64,000 nt of DNA from Anoxybacterium sp963668245 (lineage in GTDB: Bacteria > Bacillota > Clostridia > Peptostreptococcales > Anaerovoracaceae), in assembly GCA_963668245.2 (NCBI GenBank), contig OY764195.2, positions 620,001 through 684,000 on the forward strand. The letters are read 5' to 3'. Positions within the stretch are counted from its first letter, which is position 1; each line of letters opens with the position of its first letter. This document shows positions 17,605 through 26,638 of this stretch, piece after piece. The notes below the pieces were generated by a model. The model was not told where the DNA came from, made no database searches, and worked only from the letters and a program-made list of their open reading frames with translations. A program made the position numbers and the translations under genes.

Positions 17605-18753
17605 TTATAATTGTTCTATTTGCTTCATTGTTCTTATCTTTTGCCTAAAAATCCACATTCCAACTGGAAGCCAAAATGCTGCAAAGATGATACCCCCAAT
17701 GAGATAATCAGAAATGGCTGAAAGAGTTGCACCTTTTAGCATCAGCTCTTTCAATGGATTATAGTAGTAGTAAAGTGGCCAGACACGCTTCATCACAAAA
17801 GCAAATCCAGGAGCCATCATAAATTCAGGCCAGCTATACCCACAGGAAAGCATTGTTGGGATTGTCAGAAACATGACAAACTGCGTACAATGTGTCACAT
17901 CATCAAAAATCGCGGCAAAAATGAGAGCCATCCCCGTTAATCCAACTAAAAATATGACTTGGGTGATAAGTGTAGTGAGCAGATTTCCGTGAAGTGGATA
18001 TCCAAATAATACCTTTGCTAAAATAAAGCACACAATCAAACTGATAAAGGTATATCCAGCGTATGTTAATATTTCAGGAAGCAATCGTCTCGCCTGAATC
18101 CTTCTTGAAGCTCTGTCCAATGGCTGATGTTTTAAGCGTTCTTTTTCTTTTAATAGCATAGGAGCCAGAACATTCAAGTAGGTCTGCTGGACAAAAACCC
18201 CTAAAAGCCCTGCATATAAATAGTAGAAATATCCTTGTTGCGGATTGTATAGCACGCGATCAGCAGATGATAAGGTATTGATATATTGATTTGAAACGAA
18301 TGGTACCAAATCATTTTTTTCAAGGTCAGCTACTTGAAGCGCGTAATTTTTTTCCATAAATATTTTATAAGCATATAGCTTAAGATTGTTTCCAATTAGC
18401 GTATTGGTGCCATCGATCATAACAAGTGCCTGGGCACCACTGCGCTGTGTGATGTCTGATTGAAATCCTTCTGGGAAAATTATCCCTCCACTAATTTTCT
18501 CCGTCATAATATCATCTTCTAATTGATCGATTGAGTCTACGGTTTCTAAGACGATAAATGTCGGCGATGACCGAAAGTCATCTATTAGCTCTCTTGACTC
18601 ATCTGATCGGTCTAGATCTAAAATGCCAATAGGGATGCCATTTACAAAGATGGGGCTCATACACGCACCAAAAATCAGTGTAAATGCAATCGGTATGATA
18701 ATAAGGATAATCATTGGTTTCAATTGAAAAAATAGTTCTACCACTCTTTTCAT
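17605..18753 (-). CDS. ABC-2 type permease, second of a pair
   Basis: Membrane component of a drug or lipid exporter (YhhJ/YbhR-like ABC-2 family), 382 residues. One N-terminal membrane helix (about 15-37) is followed by a large extracytoplasmic domain (about 38-190). Five or six C-terminal helices then follow, with the conserved end FLTIPTMLSCGYSWPEFMMAP and RVWPLYYYYNPLKELML. The ATG at 18753 has GAGGAGGG seven bases ahead; an in-frame upstream start at 18783 is less likely. It overlaps the previous permease by 4 bases. No ATP-binding subunit is encoded in the operon. Confidence 0.87.
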   Translation of the reverse strand: MKRVVELFFQLKPMIILIIIPIAFTLIFGACMSPIFVNGIPIGILDLDRSDESRELIDDFRSSPTFIVLETVDSIDQLEDDIMTEKISGGIIFPEGFQSDITQRSGAQALVMIDGTNTLIGNNLKLYAYKIFMEKNYALQVADLEKNDLVPFVSNQYINTLSSADRVLYNPQQGYFYYLYAGLLGVFVQQTYLNVLAPMLLKEKERLKHQPLDRASRRIQARRLLPEILTYAGYTFISLIVCFILAKVLFGYPLHGNLLTTLITQVIFLVGLTGMALIFAAIFDDVTHCTQFVMFLTIPTMLSCGYSWPEFMMAPGFAFVMKRVWPLYYYYNPLKELMLKGATLSAISDYLIGGIIFAAFWLPVGMWIFRQKIRTMKQIEQL

Positions 18754-19892
18754 CCTCTTACCCTCCTCTTTGTTAGTGCCCAAATGAAGAACCCTTCCAT
18801 CAAAAGAAACAATGCCATCATGGTTAACGGCGTAGTCAAATGCTCTAATTTCATCTCACTCAAACACAAGTCTCTCATAGCGTTGCCATAATAGTAAAAC
18901 GGAATTCCCTTCGCTATTTGTTGAAAAATAGGTGGCATTGCCAGAGCTGGCCAAGTATATCCTCCTAGTATGGTGGTAGGAAGCACTAAAACAGCAGCCA
19001 CTTGCGAGGCAAAGGTTCGATCTTTGATTACTAGTCCTACCACATATCCAAGCATAACAATTGTAGTGGCATACAGGTAAGTCAGTAATGCACCACCTAA
19101 AATCGTTCCACGATATGGAAGATCAAACAACACATATTGCTCTATATATGTAATCCCCAGGGAAAGTGCCCCTAATCCGCCCCACTTGCAAATTGTTTTC
19201 AAGTGAAAGATAAAAGGATGATTCTGCGCTCGTAGCTCTCCCGCTCTTTCTGCTCCCATGCAAGATATCCCAACCTGAATCAAGCCAGCCAGCATGCCTG
19301 GCAATACAAAGTTTCTAAAGTTTCGAGATGGATTGTACAGTAATCGATATGTCACATCAATGGGAATCGCATGGTCTCTCACCGTTGCTGCTGTCACTCC
19401 GATTTTTCCTTCGTAGATTTTTATCATGTATCCAGTTTTAAGTGTTTCAATAATCTCTTTCATCGCACTGGTTGAAAACGAGATGACTGCTAAGGTAGAT
19501 CCATCATAAACCGCTAAAATTTTAGGTGATTTTCCATCTCTTAAATCTTGATAAAAGTTTTCTGGGACAATAACTCCCACAAATGCCGCTCGCTGATAAA
19601 TTGCTTCTTCAACACGAGAATCGGCTTGGGCCTCTTCCACTACTTGAAAAGAATCGCTATCTGACAAGTATTTGACAAAGGTCCTGCTAAATTCTGAGTC
19701 ATCATGATTTACCACCACCGTTGGAATTGCTCTGGCAACATCGCCACTCATCTCATAGCCAAGGATTAGTCCTGTGGCAAGTGGCACAATGACAAAAACC
19801 AACACCGTCATGACACGCTTCGGGTGCTTTTTTTTGTAGAGATAAAATGATTTCACAAATTCAAACCAAATCATTTTCATCTTACTTTCCAT
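18750..19892 (-). CDS. ABC-2 type permease, first of a pair
   Basis: Same architecture as its downstream neighbour: one N-terminal helix (MTVLVFVIVPLATGLILGYEM), an extracytoplasmic domain, then C-terminal helices with VLVLPTTILGGYTWPALAMPP and IAKGIPFYYYGNAMRDL. About 380 residues. Several in-frame starts overlap the hlyD-like gene's end; 19892 (ATG behind GGAAG) is chosen, 19880 is possible. The pair with HlyD- and TolC-like proteins resembles YbhGFSR or YhiI-type exporters, but the ATPase is missing. Confidence 0.86.
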   Translation of the reverse strand: MESKMKMIWFEFVKSFYLYKKKHPKRVMTVLVFVIVPLATGLILGYEMSGDVARAIPTVVVNHDDSEFSRTFVKYLSDSDSFQVVEEAQADSRVEEAIYQRAAFVGVIVPENFYQDLRDGKSPKILAVYDGSTLAVISFSTSAMKEIIETLKTGYMIKIYEGKIGVTAATVRDHAIPIDVTYRLLYNPSRNFRNFVLPGMLAGLIQVGISCMGAERAGELRAQNHPFIFHLKTICKWGGLGALSLGITYIEQYVLFDLPYRGTILGGALLTYLYATTIVMLGYVVGLVIKDRTFASQVAAVLVLPTTILGGYTWPALAMPPIFQQIAKGIPFYYYGNAMRDLCLSEMKLEHLTTPLTMMALFLLMEGFFIWALTKRRVRG

Positions 19893-20850
19893 CCGGACTT
19901 CCAAGATTCACCATAACCGTCATGCCCGGATATAGTTCTTGGTCAAGTTTTTCTGCAAATTCAATTTTTACGCCATAGGATAACACATCAAATTCTCCAT
20001 TGTTATTGGTTGCTCTCTTCGTAGCAAAGTCAGGTTTTTGGTTGACGTTTACGATTCTCCCTTTGAACACTTCGTCTGGATATGCGGCAATGGTTAAATC
20101 CACTTCACTTCCCACATGAACCTGTCCTAAATCTGTTTCTTCTACATTGATTTCAACATAGGGCTCTTCACTGCTGGTCAGTGTTGCAAGAGGCATTCCC
20201 GTAGCGATTAATTCTCCCTCATCTACATTTAATGCTGTAACAACGCCATCCATGGAAGCTTTAATAATTGCATCGTCCAAATAGCTTTGAACTTCTGCTT
20301 CCGCAGCCTTTGCTTGTGCCACTAAGGCTTCCGCAGCAGCTTTATCTTCATCTCTTGCGCCTTGTGTCGCCATATCATACGTTTCTTTTGCAGCAGTATA
20401 TTGGGCATACACCTGATCATATGTATTGGCTGAAACAGCTTCCTGCTCATATAACGTTTTGATTCTTTGATATGTCTTCTCAGCTAGGTCGTATGCTGCC
20501 TTTGCCTGTGCTACTTCCTGACTTCTCGCTCCATTGACTGCTTTGTCGTATGTTGCCTCTGCAGCTGCTGCCGCCGCTGCTGCTTGCTGTTTCTTTGCTT
20601 CAATGCTTTCACTGGATATGATAATCAGCGTATCACCCTTCTTTACTTGTTGTCCTTCTTTTACCAAGACTTGATCGACAAGTCCTGGTATTTTAGAATT
20701 CAAATCAATTTCTTCTGTTTTTAAATTTCCTTGGATTACCAGATCTTCACTACCGGTTACTCGATCCCCAACAACAGCATAAGCAACACAAAGTATGACA
20801 ACGATTCCGCCTATTATGACTAAATTTTTATATTTCTTTCCAAAATTCAT
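19882..20850 (-). CDS. HlyD/EmrA-family periplasmic adaptor (membrane fusion protein)
   Basis: 322-residue adaptor linking an inner-membrane exporter to an outer channel. One N-terminal anchor helix (about 9-27) is followed by a biotinyl-lipoyl-like half (GLVDQVLVKEGQQVKKGDTLI). A long Ala/Glu/Lys-rich coiled coil (about 75-195) comes next, then the second lipoyl half (VTALNVDEGELIATGMPLATL) and a beta-barrel domain (VDLTIAAYPDEVFKGRIVNVN). It lies between the TolC-like and permease genes and overlaps the first permease. Layout equals YbhG/EmrA-type adaptors. Confidence 0.91.
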   Translation of the reverse strand: MNFGKKYKNLVIIGGIVVILCVAYAVVGDRVTGSEDLVIQGNLKTEEIDLNSKIPGLVDQVLVKEGQQVKKGDTLIIISSESIEAKKQQAAAAAAAAEATYDKAVNGARSQEVAQAKAAYDLAEKTYQRIKTLYEQEAVSANTYDQVYAQYTAAKETYDMATQGARDEDKAAAEALVAQAKAAEAEVQSYLDDAIIKASMDGVVTALNVDEGELIATGMPLATLTSSEEPYVEINVEETDLGQVHVGSEVDLTIAAYPDEVFKGRIVNVNQKPDFATKRATNNNGEFDVLSYGVKIEFAEKLDQELYPGMTVMVNLGSPDGK

Positions 20851-20905
20851 CTTTATCGCTTCCTTCTATTCTAAATTTACTAATCCTATCTTTTCCAAAT
20901 CCGCC

Positions 20906-22198
20906 TTATAGCGACAATCGCTCTGTCCCTACGTCTTGTGCATATAGAAAATCGTAATATGCTAAATTATAATCTGAAATTGCTGCAGAAACCCCAAGAC
21001 CTGTTTTATAAACATTGCCCTGTGCTTGCTGCAATTCCGTCAGTGTACTCATCCCCGCGTCATAAGAAATCCGAATCAGCCTGTATCCTTCTTGTGCGTA
21101 TGCTTGTAAGGCTTTTGCCGCTTCTAAAGCAGTTGCCTTATCCTCCAACTCAGAAGCTTTATTCCTTACATCAATTTCGATTTGAACAGGTACATCTCTC
21201 ACTAATTTTTCTGCTTGCATCAATGCAATTTTTTCTTCCAAATATTTTGAAGAACTCTTTGGATAAGCGTCTAAGCTATCTAACAAGATTTGATGTACTT
21301 GCACAGCAAAATTTGCGCCTTTGATTTCATTTCTCTTATCTAACGCATTCTTTACAGAAGCTTCTATATCGATTGATTCAAAGGAAACCATAGCAAGCTG
21401 GTCTTTAAAAGTCACATCCTGTAACGCGGAATATCCTAAGAGAAAATTAAAGCTCATTTTGGCTAGCTCCAATTTTGTCTCAGCGGTTCTAACACTGCTT
21501 TGCGCTGATACCACTGCTGATTGTGCTGATAGAACATCTTTCTTGGCTAGCATTCCTACTTCATATTGTACCTTTGTATTGTTTAAAATATCCTTTTGTG
21601 TTTTTAGATTGTCTTGCTCTGTTTTTAAGTTCTCTTGAGCCAGTAGAACTCCATTGTAGACCGTTAGCGTATCATACTCAATTTGATTCATATCTGCTTG
21701 GTAGTTGTTATCTACCTGCCCATTTGCAAAATCTCTACGCAATGCCATAATTTTCTTATTGGTTACGCTTGCCCCAGCAGCATTGGCATCTGCGTTCTTT
21801 TCAGCCCAAGTAGTGGAACTGACAGCACCTAATGTATAGTATTTATCCAAAAGGTCCAGTCCATCTAATACCTTTGAAATCGATTTGGCGGTTTCACCAT
21901 ATCCTTTTGCTAATGCTATGTCAGTCTGCTTGTTTAGATTTGCAGTTTCAGCCCTCGTACCAGTTGTTTGCATAATTTTTACTGCTTCAACCAATGACAA
22001 TGAAATTGCAGGGCTAGTAGTCTTTGTTGTTGCAATTTCCACTGCTCCCGTTGTTGTGGTTTCTGTGTCAACTACATCACTTGTACTGTTGTCCGTTGCG
22101 ACGACTCGTGGATCAGAACGATACAGCTCCTGACCGTAGGCAACTGGAGAAGACAACAGTAAAATAGCTGAGACCAGAAAACAAATCTCCTTTTTCAT
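20906..22198 (-). CDS. TolC/OEP-family outer-channel-like protein
   Basis: 430 residues with a Sec signal peptide (first about 22 residues, ending SPVAYGQ) and two OEP-type repeats rich in long helices: NTKVQYEVGMLAKKDVLSAQSAVVSAQ and GYRLIRISYDAGMSTLTELQQAQGN. These match the YxxGxxxxxDxLxAQ pattern of TolC relatives. It is the first gene of the efflux operon. A TolC-type protein in what looks like a clostridial genome is unexpected unless the cell has an outer membrane or the protein serves as a wall-spanning or adaptor-binding helical tube. Confidence 0.85.
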   Translation of the reverse strand: MKKEICFLVSAILLLSSPVAYGQELYRSDPRVVATDNSTSDVVDTETTTTGAVEIATTKTTSPAISLSLVEAVKIMQTTGTRAETANLNKQTDIALAKGYGETAKSISKVLDGLDLLDKYYTLGAVSSTTWAEKNADANAAGASVTNKKIMALRRDFANGQVDNNYQADMNQIEYDTLTVYNGVLLAQENLKTEQDNLKTQKDILNNTKVQYEVGMLAKKDVLSAQSAVVSAQSSVRTAETKLELAKMSFNFLLGYSALQDVTFKDQLAMVSFESIDIEASVKNALDKRNEIKGANFAVQVHQILLDSLDAYPKSSSKYLEEKIALMQAEKLVRDVPVQIEIDVRNKASELEDKATALEAAKALQAYAQEGYRLIRISYDAGMSTLTELQQAQGNVYKTGLGVSAAISDYNLAYYDFLYAQDVGTERLSL

Positions 22199-22459
22199 TT
22201 TGATATCACCCTTTCATTAGATATTCATACCACATATTTGTGGAAATCAACATTTTTAATTCTACATATGACGATTAACTTTACAACCGTATGATTATAA
22301 TTTATACTAATAAATATAGTAATACAAGAAACAGTTTAGATACATATGTAGTTTATGCTACATTTATTTAATCTTGTTTCCTATTTAGGAGAGAAATATT
22401 GGGAATGTGTATCGAAAGTACCTTGATTTCGAATACGCTGGAAGAAAGGAATCTGAAAA
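22199..22459. promoter_or_regulatory. Divergent control region of the efflux operon and TetR gene
   Basis: 261 A/T-rich bases between divergent genes. Candidate operators are the inverted repeat ATGTAG-6-CTACAT at 22346-22363 (overlapping TACATATGTA), a CCACA/TGTGG pair near 22231-22244, and TACTA/TAGTA near 22305. I cannot say which binds the regulator. Confidence 0.4.
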
Positions 22460-23053
22460 ATGGGTTTTATAGTAGAAAAAAAAGAGGACCTAAGAGTACG
22501 ACGCACCTATAAGCTGCTGTCACAAGCACTCATGTCGCTCCTTTTAGAAAAACCGTTTGAAGACATCTTTGTAACAGACATCTGTGAAAGAGCCATGGTT
22601 CATCGAACTACATTTTACAAGCATTTTGAAGATAAGTATCACCTGCTTGGTTTTTGTGTGAAAGAATTAATTCATACCTTTGAAGGGGATGAACCCCAAG
22701 CAAAATCTGCTGGCAATATGAAGGAATATTATATGCTTTTAATCCGAAAATCCCTGACATACATGATGGAAAATAAAAAGCTATTTACTACAGGAATCTT
22801 AAAATCAGGTAATATTTTGCCAATGCTTCAGAATTCAATCTATCAGCTCATTGAGTCAAAGCTAATAGAAACAGAAAAAATGGGATTGCATCATACCATC
22901 CCATTTCCAATCATTGCCCAATTCTACGCCGGTGCGCTTCTGAGTTCCGCCACATGGTGGCTAGAAAACGACACTCCCATCTCAATTGATGAGATGGTTC
23001 ATTACATTAGCCTATTAATCAACAGTTCTTCTTTTATCGTACATAAGGAATGA
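22460..23053 (+). CDS. TetR/AcrR-family transcriptional regulator
   Basis: 197 residues. The N-terminal TetR helix-turn-helix is DLRVRRTYKLLSQALMSLL, then EDIFVTDICERAMVHRTTFYKHFEDKYHLL, with the recognition helix near residues 40-55. The C-terminal part resembles the DhaS/TetR_C-type ligand domain. Start ATG follows AAAGGA. It is divergent from the efflux operon with 261 bases between, so it probably represses that operon and itself in response to an exported compound. Confidence 0.9.
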   Translation: MGFIVEKKEDLRVRRTYKLLSQALMSLLLEKPFEDIFVTDICERAMVHRTTFYKHFEDKYHLLGFCVKELIHTFEGDEPQAKSAGNMKEYYMLLIRKSLTYMMENKKLFTTGILKSGNILPMLQNSIYQLIESKLIETEKMGLHHTIPFPIIAQFYAGALLSSATWWLENDTPISIDEMVHYISLLINSSSFIVHKE

Positions 23054-23126
23054 GAGAAAGAACGGTAGAATGGGAAACATGATAAAGTTAAAGATTGCAA
23101 GCACGAAAACGTTACAAGCAACAAAT

Positions 23127-23825
23127 CTACAAACGTAGATACAAAATCGCCAACCACATCAGCTCAGGGCGAAAGAGTAGGAACACGCCTGTAGTCCCTG
23201 CAATGAAAGGCCCTAGTGGTTGTACTGAATCAACCCTCCACTTTTTGGTTGCCACACCAATTCCGAAGAATAGCGCACTCGAAAAAATAGTTAGGAAGAA
23301 CACGACGATGGTCCCAGTCATTCCACAAATCAATCCAACTGAGGCAAACAGTTTTACATCGCCAAGTCCAAGAGCTTCTTTCCGGAAGATGATTCTACCA
23401 AATATCCCGATTACCAAAAATATGCCTCCACCGATCAGTGCTCCAAGAAATTGACTTTTCAAAGGTCCTGAAAATGGGATGAATCCAAAGCCAACCGCTG
23501 TCAATGCAATGACTAGTTGATCTGGAATAATCATATATTTTTTATCGGCGATTGCAATTTGTACAAGAATCCAAAGAGCGGCTAATCCTGCCACCCCATA
23601 CATGGGACTTTGTACAAATAGCCGAATTGAACATATGGTGAAGAAAGCCACGAAAAGGATCCCCCAAGGTTTTTGTTTTAACCGAACATCCCACATGGCA
23701 GAAGTCGGTTCTTCATCATAATCGCAAAGCCATTTAGCTGGAATGCGATTAAAAACATAAATAGTAGAGATACCGGCAAAAACGCCTAAAACGATAGCCA
23801 ATATCATGGATGCTCCGATATTCAC
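23127..23825 (-). CDS. A24-family prepilin peptidase-like membrane protease
   Basis: 232 residues with about seven membrane segments. The two catalytic aspartates of A24 aspartic proteases are visible in ADKKYMIIPD and GLGDVKLFAS. The N-terminal methyltransferase domain of bifunctional PilD is absent, as in short CpaA/TadV-type enzymes. Start is GTG at 23825, touching the end of the aldehyde dehydrogenase gene. No pilin, pilus ATPase or competence gene is nearby, so the substrate is unknown and its place in a carbon-metabolism operon is odd. Confidence 0.85.
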   Translation of the reverse strand: MNIGASMILAIVLGVFAGISTIYVFNRIPAKWLCDYDEEPTSAMWDVRLKQKPWGILFVAFFTICSIRLFVQSPMYGVAGLAALWILVQIAIADKKYMIIPDQLVIALTAVGFGFIPFSGPLKSQFLGALIGGGIFLVIGIFGRIIFRKEALGLGDVKLFASVGLICGMTGTIVVFFLTIFSSALFFGIGVATKKWRVDSVQPLGPFIAGTTGVFLLFRPELMWLAILYLRL

Positions 23826-25195
23826 TATTCTAAACTCCAGAGTTCTTCATCAGTTGGAACATAATTGTCCTTCATCAAATATGCGATTCTCGACACATTG
23901 ATCAAGTGCTTATAATCCAAATTTTCCGAGATGCTATTATTTCCCCAAGAACCGCAACCCAACGTATTTGTTGGTGCCAAACCATTATAAAAACTCCCAC
24001 CTGCACTCGTTGCACAAGTTTGGTTGACGACAAATCTGCTGACACACAGTTCCTTTCCTGCATATTCTATATGTTCTTTATTTTGAGAGTGGATAGATAC
24101 GCTGTGTCCCTTCCCCTCTTCTTCTAAGTTTGCTCTTGCAATCTCAACGCCCTCTTCAAAGGTTTCATAACGATATGCGGATAAGACTGGGCACATTTTT
24201 TCCTTTGAAAGAATATCTTGCGCTCCGCTTCCATCTGCCTCTGCAATAATCACTTTTGTATCATCCGGTATTGGAAGTTTTGCAAGTTTTCCAATGGTTT
24301 GTACCGATTGGCCCACCGCATGTCTGCTCATGGATCCCCCATCAAACATCGCAGCTCTTAAGGCTTCTTTCTCTTCTTGATTGCGAATCACAAATGCACC
24401 ATTCTTTTCAAAAACTGATATCATCTCATCATATTTGCTGCTTGGCAAGATGATAGATTGTTCTCCAGAGCAAATAATTCCATTATCAAAAATTCGTCCT
24501 GCAATAATTTGTGGTGCTGCTGTTTCTATATCAGCATCTACATCAACAATACACTGTACATTTCCAGCACCAACACCGAGAGCTGGCTTTCCGCTGCTAT
24601 ATGCCGCTTTTACCATTCCCATACCGCCAGTTGCAATTACAATGTCTGCACTGGCAATCAAATTTTTTGTGTTTTCACGTGACTGCTGATCTAAAATTTG
24701 AACAAGATTCTCAGGCATGCCTAGCTTCGCAAGCTCCTGATTGATTAGTTCAACTGTTTTGGTACTACAATGAATTGATTTGTGATGGGGGGTTATGATA
24801 ATCGCATTGCCACCTTTCAGTGCAAACATAATATTGCTCATGGGTGTGACAATTGGATTGGTACACGGGGTAATCGCAGCTACAACACCAATTGGTTTTG
24901 CTACCTTTGTAATGCCTGCTTTCTCATCTCTCTCGATGATGCCTTTTGATTTCTTGCCCTTCAGGCTATTCCATATGATGCGTGCCTTCCCCTTGTTTTT
25001 TGCGATCTTATCTGCCACAACACCCATTTCTGTTTCATCTACAGCAATTTCTGCCAAATACTCTGCATTGTCATAAACCACTTTACCTACCGCCATTACA
25101 GCCGCATCATATTGCTGTTGCGAACACTGTTCATATTTTTTTTGTGCTGTTCTAGCACGGGTTATATATTCCTCGATATAAGTAAGACTTTCCAT
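23825..25195 (-). CDS. CoA-acylating aldehyde dehydrogenase (succinate-semialdehyde dehydrogenase-like)
   Basis: 456 residues of the acylating aldehyde dehydrogenase family (SucD, EutE, PduP, AdhE N-terminal half). The catalytic Cys is in DNGIICSGEQS, the Rossmann region has ATGGMGMVKAAYSSGKPALGVGAGN, and the end reads GCGSWGNNSISENL. By memory it is closest to the clostridial CoA-dependent succinate-semialdehyde dehydrogenase SucD, including VGKVVYDNAEY near the start and SENLDYKHLINVSRIAY near the end. Acetaldehyde or another short aldehyde remains possible. It follows fumarase by 34 bases. No cofactor or substrate residue is decisive. Confidence 0.85.
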   Translation of the reverse strand: MESLTYIEEYITRARTAQKKYEQCSQQQYDAAVMAVGKVVYDNAEYLAEIAVDETEMGVVADKIAKNKGKARIIWNSLKGKKSKGIIERDEKAGITKVAKPIGVVAAITPCTNPIVTPMSNIMFALKGGNAIIITPHHKSIHCSTKTVELINQELAKLGMPENLVQILDQQSRENTKNLIASADIVIATGGMGMVKAAYSSGKPALGVGAGNVQCIVDVDADIETAAPQIIAGRIFDNGIICSGEQSIILPSSKYDEMISVFEKNGAFVIRNQEEKEALRAAMFDGGSMSRHAVGQSVQTIGKLAKLPIPDDTKVIIAEADGSGAQDILSKEKMCPVLSAYRYETFEEGVEIARANLEEEGKGHSVSIHSQNKEHIEYAGKELCVSRFVVNQTCATSAGGSFYNGLAPTNTLGCGSWGNNSISENLDYKHLINVSRIAYLMKDNYVPTDEELWSLE

Positions 25196-25229
25196 TTACC
25201 CAAATTCTCCTTCTCATACAAGTGTTTGT

Positions 25230-26603
25230 CTACACCATCTTGCTTGGATCCACATACTGATCGAATTCTTCCTCTGTCAGAAGTCCCAAAGATACACCAG
25301 CTTCTTTCAGTGTCAAGCCATCTTGATAAGCTTTTTTTGCAATTTTCGCAGCATTCTCATATCCGATATGTGGATTGAGTGCCGTAACAAGCATCAAAGA
25401 GGACTCCAGATTTTGCTTTATTTTATCTTCATTTGGTACAATACCCACTGCACAATTTTTTCGGAATGATTCCATTCCATCTGCCAAAAGGCGAATCGAC
25501 TGGAGCGCATTATAAATCAATACAGGCATATATACATTTAATTGAAAGTTCCCCTGAGAAGCAGCAAAAGAGACAGCAGTGTCGTTCGCCATCACTTGAC
25601 AACACACCATGGTCAACGCTTCACATTGGGTTGGATTGACTTTTCCAGGCATAATAGAACTTCCAGGCTCATTTTCTGGTATGAATATTTCTCCGATTCC
25701 ACAACGAGGTCCACTGGCTAAAAAACGAACATCGTTAGCTATTTTCAATAAATTGGCCGCCAATGCTTTTAATGCGCCGTGAAGGTGCACCAAGGCATCT
25801 TTGCTCGTGAGGGCATGAAATTTATTGTGTGCCGTAACAAACTCCATCTCCGTAAGACTGCTGATTTTTTCAGCTACACGCTCTCCAAATTCAGGATGGG
25901 TATTGAGTCCTGTACCTACCGCTGTGCCACCTAAAGCAATTTGCTTCACATAGGCCAAGCTATCTCGTATCATATCCTCTGTCTGTTCTAACATCACAAG
26001 CCATGCACTCATTTCTTGGCCTAAAGTCAAAGGTGTTGCATCCTGCAAGTGTGTTCTTCCAATTTTAATCATTTCCATGTAACGCTCACTTTGTTCTCTA
26101 AAGGTCTCTTCCAGAAAATGAATCGCTGGGAATAGACGATTTTCAACTTCCATTACTGCGGCAATATGCATTGCCGTAGGGAAAGTATCGTTAGAACTCT
26201 GTGCTTTATTCACATGATCATTTGGATGCACCGTTTTTTCTCCAAGAATTTGATTGCTTCGGTTGGCAATGACTTCATTTAAATTCATATTGCTTTGAGT
26301 TCCGCTTCCAGTCTGCCATACCACCAAGGGGAACTGATCATCCCAACGACCGGCTAATATTTCATCACATGCAATTACCATAGCATCTGCAAGCTTTTTA
26401 TCTAACAAGCCAAGTTCTACATTGGTAAGTGCCGCCGCCTTTTTCAAAATTGCAAAAGCCTGAATGACCTCCTTTGGCATTTTTTCAGTACCAATCCCAA
26501 AGTTTTCAAGACTTCTTTGCGTTTGTGCTCCCCAAAGCTTGCACGCTTCCACAGAAACCTCTCCCATAGAATCTTTTTCTATTCGATATGTTTTACCCTG
26601 CAC
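25230..26603 (-). CDS. fumC: Class II fumarate hydratase
   Basis: Interconverts fumarate and L-malate without an iron-sulfur cluster. 457 residues with GSGTQSNMNLNEVIANR, the His-containing TAMHIAA/GRTHLQDATP segments and the signature GSSIMPGKVNPTQCE. GTG start at 26603 behind GGAG. The length and NLGLGTHPEF-like site (GTGLNTHPEFGERV) fit fumarase rather than aspartase, although the two families are close. Malic enzyme lies directly upstream, so fumarate-malate-pyruvate interconversion is encoded together. Confidence 0.93.
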   Translation of the reverse strand: MQGKTYRIEKDSMGEVSVEACKLWGAQTQRSLENFGIGTEKMPKEVIQAFAILKKAAALTNVELGLLDKKLADAMVIACDEILAGRWDDQFPLVVWQTGSGTQSNMNLNEVIANRSNQILGEKTVHPNDHVNKAQSSNDTFPTAMHIAAVMEVENRLFPAIHFLEETFREQSERYMEMIKIGRTHLQDATPLTLGQEMSAWLVMLEQTEDMIRDSLAYVKQIALGGTAVGTGLNTHPEFGERVAEKISSLTEMEFVTAHNKFHALTSKDALVHLHGALKALAANLLKIANDVRFLASGPRCGIGEIFIPENEPGSSIMPGKVNPTQCEALTMVCCQVMANDTAVSFAASQGNFQLNVYMPVLIYNALQSIRLLADGMESFRKNCAVGIVPNEDKIKQNLESSLMLVTALNPHIGYENAAKIAKKAYQDGLTLKEAGVSLGLLTEEEFDQYVDPSKMV

Positions 26604-26638
26604 TTTACTCCGCCTATCCTTTCCTGTTATCCGTTACA

